A program made the position numbers and the translations under genes. Below, in pieces: positions 53,166 to 61,693 of a DNA stretch of 64,000 nt. Below the pieces are notes generated by a model. The model was not told the origin of the DNA and searched no databases. It saw only the letters and a list, made by a program, of their open reading frames with translations. This stretch comes from Mesoterricola sediminis. GTDB lineage: Bacteria; Acidobacteriota; Holophagae; Holophagales; Holophagaceae. The stretch covers positions 744,001 to 808,000 of the forward strand of contig NZ_AP027081.1 of NCBI RefSeq assembly GCF_030295425.1, given 5' to 3'. The stretch's first letter is position 1; each line of letters begins with the position of its first letter.

Positions 53166-53603
53166 TTAGAGCTTGATGGCCAGGGTTTCGGGCTGCTGGG
53201 ACTGCTGCTGATGCTCGGCGCCCTCGTAGACCTTGAGCTTCCGGTACATCTGGCGGCCCAGGGGGCCCTTGGGGAGCATGCCCTTCACGGCGCTCTCGAT
53301 GATGCGGCCGGGGAAGGTCTTCTTCATGACGTCGGCCCGCACCTCGACCATGGAGCCGGGCTGGGTCGTCGTGCGGCGGTAGAACTTCTGGCTGCCCTTC
53401 TTGCCGGTGAACACGGCCTTGGCGGCGTTGATCACCACGACGTGGTCGCCCATGTCGAGGAAGGGGGTCCAGGTGGGCTTGTTCTTGCCCGAGAGCACCT
53501 CGGCCACGGCCGAGCTCAGGCGGCCCACGGGCAGCCCGGTGGCGTCGACGACGTACCACTTGCGGTTGATCTGATCCTGGGCTTTGGGGAAATAGGTGCT
53601 CAT
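53166..53603 (-). CDS. rplM: 50S ribosomal protein L13
   Basis: A 145-residue L13: [36 protein letters not shown] and [19 protein letters not shown] are diagnostic. The start at 53603 (MSTYFPK) is chosen over the longer frame at 53645. It is the first gene of the rplM-rpsI-rpsB-tsf-fabD run and has a good promoter upstream. Confidence 0.98.
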   Translation of the reverse strand: MSTYFPKAQDQINRKWYVVDATGLPVGRLSSAVAEVLSGKNKPTWTPFLDMGDHVVVINAAKAVFTGKKGSQKFYRRTTTQPGSMVEVRADVMKKTFPGRIIESAVKGMLPKGPLGRQMYRKLKVYEGAEHQQQSQQPETLAIKL

Positions 53604-53682
53604 GTCCGAACTCCGGGAACCTTGCGAAAGCGGAACTGGATCCATCTAAAAGCCGCCCATCTCTCTGACGGGCAGAACATTC

Positions 53683-53711
53683 ACCATATCGTTGATCCCA
53701 CCTAGGGTCAA
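53683..53711 (-). promoter_or_regulatory. sigma-70 promoter for rplM-rpsI
   Basis: Reading the minus strand: -35 TTGACC (53711-53706), a 17-base spacer, -10 TATGGT (53688-53683). The transcript would start near 53676, giving a leader of about 70 bases before rplM. The -35 hexamer covers the last codon of the PseG-like gene. Confidence 0.7.
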
Positions 53712-54787
53712 GGGCGGAATTGGAAAAGGTTCCAGAGTTCCTGGGCCACCCGGGAGGCCCCCAGGCCGTCCACCAGGGCCATGCCGTCCCGCACCTGCTC
53801 CTGGCGCGTCTCCTGGCCCTCGGGGCCCAGCCACTGCGCCAGCGCGTCCCGGGTCGCGCCCAGGTCCGCCTCCGGCCCGATGCCCAGGTCCAGGTTGCCC
53901 CCGTGGCGGGCGATGTCCGACAGCATGGCGGCCTGGCGCTCGTTCTGGCTCCAGGTGGCGGCGGGCACGCCCATGCACTGGGCCTCGGCCAGGGTCAGGC
54001 CGCCGGCGCACCAGAGGGCGTCGTACTCGGGGATGCGGCGGGTCAGGCCCGGCAGGCTCCGGATCACCTTGCAGCCGGCGAAGGGGCTGCCCTCGTCCCC
54101 CTGGGGGGCGAGGACCGTGCAGGTGCCGGTCCAGCGGCCGGTGCGCGCCAGCTCGCCCAGCACCTGCAGGGCGCGGGCGGCGAGGCCGGGCCCGTCGGAA
54201 CCGCCGAAGGTCACGAGGAGCTTGTGGACGGCCAGGGGCTGCAGGGGCTCGCGGCGGGGGCGCAGTTCCAGCGCGGCGGGATCCACCACCACGAAGGAGG
54301 TGCCCCGCAGCACGCGGCACGCGCCGCGCTTCGTCTCCAGGGGCCGGACCTTGCGCCCGTCCACGGTCCGCAGGGGGGACGCGGGCCAGCTCACCCCCTC
54401 CAGGTACGGCTGGAAGAGCACGTCCGCGGCCTCGTGGGCGTCGCCCTCGTCCTCGTGGAGGGCCACCTGGAGGGGGCGCGCGCCGGCCACGTCCTCGGCC
54501 GCGGTGTCCCAGTGGTCCAGGAGGACGACGCCGGGCTCTCCCTTGAGGGCGGGGGGCAGGGGGGCGTGGAGGTCCTCCCCCAGGTCCACCACCTCGCAGG
54601 GCAGGGGGGCGCCGGTGAAGGGGTGCTCGCCCCGGCCCAGGGTGCGGGCGCGGGCGTCCCCGCTGACGGCGAGGAGGGCCCGGCCGCCCAGGGCCCGCCA
54701 GGATGCCTGCAGCACCAGGGCACGGGCGACGTGGCCGAAGCCGAGTCGGAGGTCGGTGTGGACGCGGAGGATGAGGAGGGGGCTCAT
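53708..54787 (-). CDS. PseG-like UDP-sugar hydrolase/glycosyltransferase-fold protein
   Basis: A 359-residue protein of the GT-B fold resembling PseG (UDP-2,4-diacetamido-trideoxy-altropyranose hydrolase): LRVHTDLRLGFGHVARAL matches its N-terminal GxGHxxR motif, and WCAGGLTLAEAQCMGVP the C-terminal nucleotide-sugar loop. No other pseudaminate genes are nearby, so the exact substrate is uncertain. The start at 54787 lacks a good ribosome site; 54817 is an alternative. Confidence 0.7.
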   Translation of the reverse strand: MSPLLILRVHTDLRLGFGHVARALVLQASWRALGGRALLAVSGDARARTLGRGEHPFTGAPLPCEVVDLGEDLHAPLPPALKGEPGVVLLDHWDTAAEDVAGARPLQVALHEDEGDAHEAADVLFQPYLEGVSWPASPLRTVDGRKVRPLETKRGACRVLRGTSFVVVDPAALELRPRREPLQPLAVHKLLVTFGGSDGPGLAARALQVLGELARTGRWTGTCTVLAPQGDEGSPFAGCKVIRSLPGLTRRIPEYDALWCAGGLTLAEAQCMGVPAATWSQNERQAAMLSDIARHGGNLDLGIGPEADLGATRDALAQWLGPEGQETRQEQVRDGMALVDGLGASRVAQELWNLFQFRP

Positions 54788-54869
54788 GGGTGTGGAATAT
54801 TCAATGATGGACAGCATAGCCTCAAACCGCGCCCGCGCCGCCGGGGAAATCCGGCCCCCGCCGCCGGGG

Positions 54870-55451
54870 TCAGGGGGCCTCGTGGCCGTCCGCGAATCCC
54901 GGGCTCGGGAAGGCCGCCTCCGGGGCCACGGCCATGGGCCAGCCGTCCTTGAAATAGGCCTCCTTGTACTTCACGTACCGGGCGCTGACGGTCTGGATCA
55001 GCTCCCGCTGGGCGGCCTTCACCTCGCCCTTCACCTGGGCCGGCCACCCCGCCACCAGGGTCCCGGCGGGGGCCTTGAAGCCCTCCCGGAGCAGGGACCC
55101 GGCCGCCACCAGGCAGCCTTCGCCCACCTCCGCCCCGTCCATGATGGTCGTGCTCATGCCCACGAGGGCGCCCCGCCGGACGATGCAGCCGTGGAGCATC
55201 ACGTTGTGGGCGATGCTCACATCGTCCTCCAGGGTCAGCGACCAGCGGCCGTTGGTGACGTGGAGGCAGCTGAAGTCCTGGATGTTCACCCGCGCGCCGA
55301 TGCGGATGGCGTTCACGTCCCCGCGCAGCACGCAGTTGAACCACACGGAGCAGTCGTCGCCCAGGACCACGTCGCCGAGGACCGTGGCGTTGGGCGCCAC
55401 GAGGACGCGGCGGCCGACGCGGGGGGCCATGCCTTGGAAGGGCAGAATCAT
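54870..55451 (-). CDS. gamma-carbonic anhydrase-like protein
   Basis: A 193-residue left-handed beta-helix hexapeptide-repeat protein. It has LRGDVNAIRIG, the first zinc His in QDFSCLHV, and the pair in SIAHNVMLHGC, as in gamma-carbonic anhydrases and YrdA/CaiE-like proteins. The start at 55451 has a GGAGGTG upstream. Activity may be lost in YrdA-type members, so CO2 hydration is not certain. Confidence 0.9.
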   Translation of the reverse strand: MILPFQGMAPRVGRRVLVAPNATVLGDVVLGDDCSVWFNCVLRGDVNAIRIGARVNIQDFSCLHVTNGRWSLTLEDDVSIAHNVMLHGCIVRRGALVGMSTTIMDGAEVGEGCLVAAGSLLREGFKAPAGTLVAGWPAQVKGEVKAAQRELIQTVSARYVKYKEAYFKDGWPMAVAPEAAFPSPGFADGHEAP

Positions 55452-55509
55452 GGAGCACCTCCGCTCCACCCTACCGGATGGTGTACGGTGGATGCCAGCG
55501 AGGTTCCCC

Positions 55510-56724
55510 GTGTCCGAACATCTGGTTCCCAGCCGCCGGGGCCTGCCCGGCAACGACCCCATCTTCGCCCTGGACGCCGAGGCCCGGCGCCGCAAGCTGG
55601 CGGGTGAAACGGTGGTCAACGCCACCCTGGGCGCCCTGACCGGCGATGACGGCCGCCTGGTCATCCTCGAGCCCGTCATGCGGGCCTGGGCGGACCTGAC
55701 CCCGGCCGAGGTGGCCCCCTACGCGCCCATCGCCGGGGACCCGGCCTTCCTGGACGCCCTCGTGGCCCGGCACTGGCCCGGCGAGGCCTGCCGTTCCGGC
55801 TGCGCCACCCCGGGCGGCAGCGGCGCCCTCGGCCTCTCGGCCCGCGCCTTCCTGGAGCCGGGCATGGCCGTCCTGGCCGCGGGTCCCTGCTGGGGCCCCT
55901 ACCGGACCCTGGCCGGAGAGGCCGGCTGCGGCCTCGTCACCGCCCCCTTCCCCGAACCGGGCCGCCCCCTCGATCTCGCCGCCTGGGAGGCCGCGGCCTC
56001 GGCCCTCCTCGCCCGCCAGGGCCGGCTCCTCGTGTGGCTCAACGATCCCTGCCACAACCCCACCGGGCGCAGCCTCAGCGCCGCCGACCGGCAGGCCCTC
56101 CATGGCCTGCTGGAGGCCCTGGCGGCCCGGGGTCCCGCCACCCTCCTCCTGGACCTGGCCTACCAGGACTACACGCCGGACCCCGCCCACGTGCGGGCGG
56201 CCTTGGACGACCACGCGCGCCTGGGCCGGGCCGGCCGGGTCCTGGCGGGGGCCTGCCTCTCCCTCTCCAAGGCCCTCACCCTGTACGGCGGCCGGGGCGG
56301 CGCCCTCGCCTTCCCGTGGACCGACGACGCCGATCTCCGGGCGGCCCTGGGCGCCTGCTGCCGGGGCCTCTGGTCCAACGCCCCGCGGGCCCCCCAGGCC
56401 GTGCTGCTGCGCCTCCTCGGCGACCCCGCCCTGCGGGAGGCCCTCGCGGCGGCCCACCGGACCTGGTCCGAGATCCTGCGGAGCCGCGCGGCGGCCCTCG
56501 ACGCGGCCATGCGGGCCGAAGGCCTGGACGGCATCACCTGGCAGGGCGGGTTCTTCACCGCGCTGCCCGGCGATCCGGGCGGAAGCCTGGCGGCCCGCCT
56601 CAAGGACCAGGGCGTCTTCGTCGTGCCCCTGCCCGAGGGCATGCGCGTGGGCCTCTGCGCCCTGCGCGCGGATGAGGCCCCCTCCTTTGCTCGGGCGCTG
56701 AAGGCCGCTTCCAGCCTGGTTTGA
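55510..56724 (+). CDS. class I/II PLP-dependent aminotransferase
   Basis: A roughly 404-residue fold-type I aminotransferase like the aspartate/aromatic amino acid group. PGGSGALGL is the phosphate-binding turn, NDPCHNPTGRSLS contains the conserved NPTG, DLAYQDYT holds the ring-contact Asp/Tyr, and the PLP lysine is in SLSKALTLYGGR. The start is GTG at 55510 (GAGG six bases upstream) or ATG at 55492. It is divergent from the carbonic anhydrase gene. Confidence 0.87.
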   Translation: MSEHLVPSRRGLPGNDPIFALDAEARRRKLAGETVVNATLGALTGDDGRLVILEPVMRAWADLTPAEVAPYAPIAGDPAFLDALVARHWPGEACRSGCATPGGSGALGLSARAFLEPGMAVLAAGPCWGPYRTLAGEAGCGLVTAPFPEPGRPLDLAAWEAAASALLARQGRLLVWLNDPCHNPTGRSLSAADRQALHGLLEALAARGPATLLLDLAYQDYTPDPAHVRAALDDHARLGRAGRVLAGACLSLSKALTLYGGRGGALAFPWTDDADLRAALGACCRGLWSNAPRAPQAVLLRLLGDPALREALAAAHRTWSEILRSRAAALDAAMRAEGLDGITWQGGFFTALPGDPGGSLAARLKDQGVFVVPLPEGMRVGLCALRADEAPSFARALKAASSLV

Positions 56725-56773
56725 ACCCGGCGCCCCCTTCCGGCACCCAAAGGCGCATCGGCTGGCGGCGGGC

Positions 56774-56793
56774 CCGCGGGAACCTCCCCGCGG
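56774..56793 (+). other. leader hairpin upstream of TonB-dependent receptor
   Basis: A 7-bp stem (ccgcggg/cccgcgg) with a 6-base loop in the 97-base gap between the aminotransferase and receptor genes. It could end the aminotransferase transcript or structure the receptor leader. No riboswitch signature was recognised. Confidence 0.4.
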
Positions 56794-56821
56794 CCGGAGG
56801 TCTGGCCGGGAAGGGAGATTC

Positions 56822-58648
56822 ATGGTCTGGCGCGCCGGACTTACCTGCATGACGGCCGCGTGGCTGGTGGCGGCACCCCCCCGGGTGGCCTCCCACCCGG
56901 GGTCGCGTTCCACCGAGTACTTCGCCCGGGGCCTGGACCTGGCCTCCGGCAGCGACTTCGCCTTCGAGCTGGGGGGCGTGCCCCTGAACCTGCCGGGCCA
57001 CGTGCGGGGGCCCGGGTTCCTGGACGGCGCCCTGGCCATCCCCGAGCTCCTGGAGCCCCCCGCCTACCTGAAGGGGCCCTACCTGGCCGCGGAGGGGCCC
57101 TTCGCCCTCGCCGGCGCCGCCCGCCGGGACCTGGTCCAGCGGCTGGACGCCCCCTTCGTGGGGCTCACCGTGGGCCCCCAGGATTCGGACCGCTTCGCCC
57201 GCCTCGTCTACGCGGGCCAGAACGCCGCCCGGGACCTGGTGTTCGGCCTGGAGGCCCGCCGGGACAGCCGGGAATGGCGCGACCAGGGTTCCCGCCGCTT
57301 CAATGGCGCCCTGCGCCGGGACGGGCGGAACGCCTGGGGCGCCTGGACCCTCACCCTCCTGGCCTCCGAGGACCGCAGCGACGGCGGCGCCGCCCGGCCC
57401 GCGCGCCCCGGGGATCCGGCCCTGCCCACCGTGGAGGACGTGAAGGCCGGGGACGGCGCCCGCAGCCGGCGGCTGCTGGGGGCCTGGCGCCTGCGCACCC
57501 CCGGGGGCGGGCGCTACCGGGTCTTCGGCGGGGCCCAGGACACGCGCCTGTGGGCGAACTGGACCTTCTTCCTGCGGGACCCCGTGTGGGGGGACCAGCG
57601 GGAGCAGGTGGACCGGCGGATGTTCCTGGGCGTCGACGCCGCCCGGGACTGGACCGGCGGCCGCGGCAACACCCGCTGGGTCCACACCCTGGGCGGGGAC
57701 CTGCGGGTGGACCGGGTGGCCGCGGTGGAGGTCCACCCCACCGTGGTGCGGGCGCGGGTGGAGGGCGGACCCGCTCCCGCCTTCGCGGCCCGCGGCCTGC
57801 TGTACCACGGGGCCCTGCACGCCCAGAGCACCGTGCGCTGGGGCGGCGGCTGGGAGGCCTTCGCCGGGGTGCGCCTGGACGGCCAGGCCAATCGGCCCGG
57901 ATCCGCCCGGGGCCCCTGGGCGCCCCGGTCCACCTCGTCCGTCCTGGCCAGCCCCCGGGCGGGCCTCGCCTTCTCCCCCGCCGAAGGCACCGTCCTCCGG
58001 CTCCAGGGCGGCCTGGGCGTTCGGTCCATGGACCCCTGGCGGGACGGGGTGGCCCAGGCCCGGGCGCGGAGCGTCGAGGCCAGCGTCCAGACCCGCCCCG
58101 TCCGAGCCTGGACCGTGGTGCTCACCGCCTACCGGCTGGACCTGGACCGGGAGAACCTCTTCGATCCGGCGGCCGTCGCCTGGACGGCCCGGGGCGCCAG
58201 CCGCCACGAGGGCTTCGAACTGCGCAACGACGTCAAGGCGGGGCCCTGGACCCTCGAGGCCCTCTGGGGCTGGGACCGGGCCCGGTTCCGGGCCGATGGG
58301 GCGCGGGTGCCCGGCGCCCCCGCCCAGGCCGGCCTGGTGTCCGCCGGCTGGTCCCGGCGGGGCTTTTCGGCCGGCGCGGCCTTCCGGCGGGCCGGGGCGC
58401 GGCCCCTGCTTCCGGACGACAGCCTGCGCGCGGGCCGGGAGGACGCCGTGGAGGCGAGGGTCCAGCAGGTCTTCGGGCCGTGGACCGTGGGGGTGCAGGT
58501 GGCCAACGCCTTCGGACGCAAGGCGTACAACCAGCAGTTCGCCTACGTGTCCCGCCTGCCCCTGGAGCCCGCCGGCGGCGTCCTGGGCCGGTGCGTCAAG
58601 CCCGCGGACCCCCAGCAGTGGCGCCTGGAAATCCGCAGGCGATTCTGA
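56822..58648 (+). CDS. TonB-dependent receptor with shortened plug
   Basis: A 608-residue outer-membrane beta-barrel receptor. A signal peptide (MVWRAGLTCMTAAWLVAAP) is followed directly by the later part of a plug domain (EYFARGLDLASGSDFAFEL; GVPLNLPGHVRGPGFLD; YLKGPY). The TonB box and the first 50 or so plug residues seen in relatives are absent. The barrel follows and ends with Phe (EIRRRF), the usual outer-membrane assembly signal. The AAGGGAGA before the ATG supports this start. Substrate unknown. Confidence 0.85.
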   Translation: MVWRAGLTCMTAAWLVAAPPRVASHPGSRSTEYFARGLDLASGSDFAFELGGVPLNLPGHVRGPGFLDGALAIPELLEPPAYLKGPYLAAEGPFALAGAARRDLVQRLDAPFVGLTVGPQDSDRFARLVYAGQNAARDLVFGLEARRDSREWRDQGSRRFNGALRRDGRNAWGAWTLTLLASEDRSDGGAARPARPGDPALPTVEDVKAGDGARSRRLLGAWRLRTPGGGRYRVFGGAQDTRLWANWTFFLRDPVWGDQREQVDRRMFLGVDAARDWTGGRGNTRWVHTLGGDLRVDRVAAVEVHPTVVRARVEGGPAPAFAARGLLYHGALHAQSTVRWGGGWEAFAGVRLDGQANRPGSARGPWAPRSTSSVLASPRAGLAFSPAEGTVLRLQGGLGVRSMDPWRDGVAQARARSVEASVQTRPVRAWTVVLTAYRLDLDRENLFDPAAVAWTARGASRHEGFELRNDVKAGPWTLEALWGWDRARFRADGARVPGAPAQAGLVSAGWSRRGFSAGAAFRRAGARPLLPDDSLRAGREDAVEARVQQVFGPWTVGVQVANAFGRKAYNQQFAYVSRLPLEPAGGVLGRCVKPADPQQWRLEIRRRF

Positions 58649-58650
58649 GC

Positions 58651-58678
58651 TGGACAATGGGGCCCGGTGTGGTATTCT
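58651..58678 (+). promoter_or_regulatory. sigma-70 promoter for tRNA-Val
   Basis: The sequence TGGACA (58651-58656), a 16-base spacer and TATTCT (58673-58678) form a near-consensus promoter ending ten bases before the tRNA 5' end. It begins two bases after the receptor stop. Confidence 0.6.
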
Positions 58679-58688
58679 AATGGACCGC

Positions 58689-58763
58689 GGGCATATAACT
58701 CAGCGGTAGAGTGCTATCTTCACACGGTAGAAGTCCCTGGTTCGAACCCAGGTATGCCCACCA
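58689..58763 (+). tRNA. tRNA-Val (anticodon CAC)
   Basis: A full cloverleaf: acceptor GGGCATA with TATGCCC, D-arm AACTCAGCGGTAGAGT, anticodon stem CTATC/GGTAG with loop TTCACAC (CAC at 34-36), T-arm CCCTGGTTCGAACCCAGG, discriminator A and encoded CCA. Confidence 0.94.
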
Positions 58764-58831
58764 CCGACACTGGCCCCCGCAACCGGGGGCCTTCCCATTG
58801 AAAGACCGCTTTCTCTCCATGAGGTGACCCC

Positions 58832-59398
58832 ATGCCATTCATCAACGCCACGCAGGTGCGCGCGGGGATGATCATCAACTTCGAGGGCGAGCTCTGCCGC
58901 GTCATCAGCGTGGAGCACCAGACGCCCGGCAACCTCCCGGCCCGCATCGTCACCAAGATGAAGCGGCTCAAGGACGGCCTCAACCGCGAGAACCGCTTCG
59001 GCTCCTCCGACAAGATCGACAAGGCCAGCCTCGAGCAGCACATGATGGAGTTCCTCTACGAGGACGGCGACCATCTCGTGCTCATGAACAACGAGACCTA
59101 CGAGCAGATGGAAGTCCACAAGGACCTCCTGGGCGAGGACCTGCCCTTCCTCCAGGCCAACATGCAGGTGGAGGTGGAGTTCTACGAGGGCACCCCCCTC
59201 TCCATCACCCTGCCCGTCAGCGTCGTGCTCGAGATCGTGGAGACCGACCCCGTCATGAAGAACGCCAACGCGACGGGTTCGTACAAGCCCGCCAAGCTCG
59301 AGAACGGCATCACCGTCGGCGTGCCCCCCTACATGGAGGCCGGCGAAAAGATCCGCGTGAACACCGTCGACCGCACCTTCATGGAACGCGTCAAGTAG
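58832..59398 (+). CDS. efp: elongation factor P
   Basis: A 188-residue EF-P, which rescues ribosomes stalled at polyproline. The N-terminal KOW-like domain (INATQVRAGMIINFEGELCRV) and the C-terminal ETDPVMKNANATGSYKPAKLENG signature in the OB domain are clear. The loop residue at the modification site lies in HQTPGNLPARI, where the tip is Asn-Leu rather than the Lys or Arg of the modified types. The AGGTGA before the ATG is well placed. Confidence 0.97.
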   Translation: MPFINATQVRAGMIINFEGELCRVISVEHQTPGNLPARIVTKMKRLKDGLNRENRFGSSDKIDKASLEQHMMEFLYEDGDHLVLMNNETYEQMEVHKDLLGEDLPFLQANMQVEVEFYEGTPLSITLPVSVVLEIVETDPVMKNANATGSYKPAKLENGITVGVPPYMEAGEKIRVNTVDRTFMERVK

Positions 59399-59416
59399 AC
59401 CGTCCCAACAAACAGA

Positions 59417-59443
59417 CGAAGGCCCCGGTTCCCGGGGCCTTCG
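59417..59443 (+). terminator. efp terminator hairpin
   Basis: A perfect 12-bp stem (cgaaggccccgg/ccggggccttcg) with a 3-base loop, 18 bases after the efp stop. No U-run follows. It is the strongest hairpin seen in the window. Confidence 0.75.
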
Positions 59444-59509
59444 CGCGTACCTGGAACCCGTCCGGCCCGGGGGGCATCTCACCCTTGCGCGTTCGCGGCG
59501 GAGGCGGGG

Positions 59510-61693
59510 ATGAGGGAGCGTGGGGTCTACATCCTGCTGATCAGCGTCCACGGCCTCATCCGGGGCGAGGCGCCCGAACTGGGCCGCGACCCCGACACGG
59601 GGGGGCAGGTCCTCTACGTCCTGGAACTGGCCCGGGCCCTGGCCCGGAACGAGGCCGTCGCCCAGGTGGACCTCCTCACCCGGCTCGTGGAGGACCCCGC
59701 CGTGTCGGAGGACTACGCCCGGCCCGAGGAGGCCCTGGGCCCCCACGCCCGCATCATCCGGCTGCCCTTCGGGCCCCGTCGCTACATCCGCAAGGAGCGG
59801 CTCTGGGACCACCTGGACCACCTCGTGGACCGGTACCTGGTCTTCGCGCGGGACCTGCCGCGCCTGCCGGACCTCATGCACAGCCACTACGGCGACGCGG
59901 GCCTCGTTGCCGTTCGCCTGTCCACCCTCCTGGACATCCCCTTCCTCCACACCGCCCATTCCCTGGGCCGCTGCAAGCGGGAGCGGCTCCTCATGGCCGG
60001 GGGCCGGGAGGCGGCCCTGGAGCGCACCTTCCACTTCGAGCGGCGGATCGGGGCGGAGGAGGAGGTGCTCCGCCACGCTTCCGGGGTCATCGCCAGCACC
60101 CGCCAGGAGACGGCGGAGCAGTATGGCCTGTACGACCGCTTCGATCCCCGCCGGGCCGTGGTGATCCCCCCGGGCACCGACCTGGCCCGCTTCTCCCCGC
60201 CCGTATCCCGCCGCCCCGACCCGGCCATGGCCCACCTGGTGGACCGTTTCCTGGCGCGGCCCCGCAAGCCCCTCGTGCTCTGCATCGGCCGCCCCGTTCC
60301 CTCCAAGAACCTCCTGGGCCTCGTGGAGGCCTTCGGCGCCGATCCGGCCCTGCGGGAGGCCGCGAACCTGCTGGTGGTCGCCGGCCGCCACGAGGACATC
60401 CGCGGCATGGACGAGGAGGGCCGGCGCACCTGGGAGGACCTCCTCCTGGCCTTCGACCGCCACGACCTCTTCGGGCAGGTCGCCTTCCCCAAGGCCCACC
60501 AGCCCGGGGACGTGCCCGCCTTCTACCGCCTCGCCGCCCTCCGCCGGGGTGTGTACGTCAACCCCAGCTCCCAGGAGGGCTTCGGCCTGACCCTCCTCGA
60601 GGCCGCCGCCACCGGCCTGCCCGTGGTCACCACCGACAGCGGCGGCCCCCGCGACATCATCGCCAACTGCCGCCACGGGCTCGTGGTGCCGCCCCACGAC
60701 CCCGCCGCCCTCGCCGCCGGCATCCGGGAAGCCCTGGCGGACCCCGCGCGCTGGTCGGCGTGGGCCCGCAACGGCCCTCGCCGCGTGCGGGACGCCTACA
60801 CCTGGGAAGCCCACGTGGACCGCTACCTCAAGCTGGCCCTGCGCCTCCTCCGGCGCCTGCGCAAGCGGGCCCGCAGGGCCCGCGCCGGGGCGCGCCCCGA
60901 TGGCCTGGCGACCCCCTTCCTCCACGCCCGGGCCGTCCTGGTCTGCGACATCGACGACACCCTCACCGGCGACCCCGCGGCCCTGGCCGAGCTCATGGCC
61001 TGGGTGGCGGCGAGGCGCGGCGACCTGGCCTTCGGCGTGGCCTCGGGCCGCAAGGTGGAGAGCGCCCTGCGCATCCTCCGCGCCTGGGGCGTGCCCGTCC
61101 CCGACGTCATCATCGGGGGCGTGGGCTCCGAGATCCGCTACGGCGCCACCGCGGCCCCCGACGAGGCCTGGGCGGCCCACATCCGCCAGGACTGGCGCCG
61201 GGACGACCTCGCCCAGGCCCTCCGGGACGTGCCCGGGCTCCGCCTCCAGGCGCGGCGCAAGCAGGGGCCCTGCAAGCTCAGCTACGTGGTGCGCCCCGGG
61301 CGCCTGCCGCCCCTGGGCGACGTGGCCGAGGGCCTCCACCGGGCCGGGCTCCGGGCCAACCTCATCCTCAGCCGCTCCCGCCACCTGGACGTCCTGCCCG
61401 CCCGGGCCTCCAAGGGCCACGCGGTCCGCTACCTGGCCTTCAAGTGGGGCATCCCCCTGGACCGCTTCATCGTGGCCGGCGACAGCGGCAACGACCGGGA
61501 CATGCTCGTGGGCGACATGCTGGGCATCGTGGTGGGCAACCACGGGCCCGAGCTGGACGACCTGCGGGGGCGGGCGCGGGTCTACTTCGCCCGGCAGCCC
61601 AGCGCCGCCGGCGTCCTGGAGGGGCTGCGCCACTACGACCAGCGCCTCCTGGGCCTCAGGCCCGGTCGTGGGCCGGCGGATCCAGGGCCATGA
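59510..61693 (+). CDS. sucrose-phosphate synthase with sucrose-phosphatase domain
   Basis: A 727-residue two-domain enzyme. Residues 1-450 are a GT4 glycosyltransferase (LISVHGLIRGEAPELGRDPDTGGQ; HTAHSLGRCKRERLL; GRPVPSKNLLGLVEAF; NPSSQEGFGLTLLEAAATGLP) joining UDP- or ADP-glucose to fructose-6-phosphate. Residues 475-720 are a HAD phosphatase (VCDIDDTLTGD with the DxDxT motif; VAGDSGNDRDML) releasing sucrose. The cell may store sucrose as a compatible solute. Its 3' end overlaps the glycosidase on the other strand by 38 bases. Confidence 0.92.
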   Translation: MRERGVYILLISVHGLIRGEAPELGRDPDTGGQVLYVLELARALARNEAVAQVDLLTRLVEDPAVSEDYARPEEALGPHARIIRLPFGPRRYIRKERLWDHLDHLVDRYLVFARDLPRLPDLMHSHYGDAGLVAVRLSTLLDIPFLHTAHSLGRCKRERLLMAGGREAALERTFHFERRIGAEEEVLRHASGVIASTRQETAEQYGLYDRFDPRRAVVIPPGTDLARFSPPVSRRPDPAMAHLVDRFLARPRKPLVLCIGRPVPSKNLLGLVEAFGADPALREAANLLVVAGRHEDIRGMDEEGRRTWEDLLLAFDRHDLFGQVAFPKAHQPGDVPAFYRLAALRRGVYVNPSSQEGFGLTLLEAAATGLPVVTTDSGGPRDIIANCRHGLVVPPHDPAALAAGIREALADPARWSAWARNGPRRVRDAYTWEAHVDRYLKLALRLLRRLRKRARRARAGARPDGLATPFLHARAVLVCDIDDTLTGDPAALAELMAWVAARRGDLAFGVASGRKVESALRILRAWGVPVPDVIIGGVGSEIRYGATAAPDEAWAAHIRQDWRRDDLAQALRDVPGLRLQARRKQGPCKLSYVVRPGRLPPLGDVAEGLHRAGLRANLILSRSRHLDVLPARASKGHAVRYLAFKWGIPLDRFIVAGDSGNDRDMLVGDMLGIVVGNHGPELDDLRGRARVYFARQPSAAGVLEGLRHYDQRLLGLRPGRGPADPGP

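Noticed and set aside
53708-54787. Flagellin glycosylation locus (pseudaminic acid)
   Set aside because: Only the PseG-like protein is present; no pseB, pseC, pseF, pseI or flagellin gene is nearby.
56725-56821. Possible cobalamin riboswitch before the TonB-dependent receptor
   Set aside because: The gap is only 97 bases and lacks the conserved B12-box bases; only simple GC hairpins are seen.
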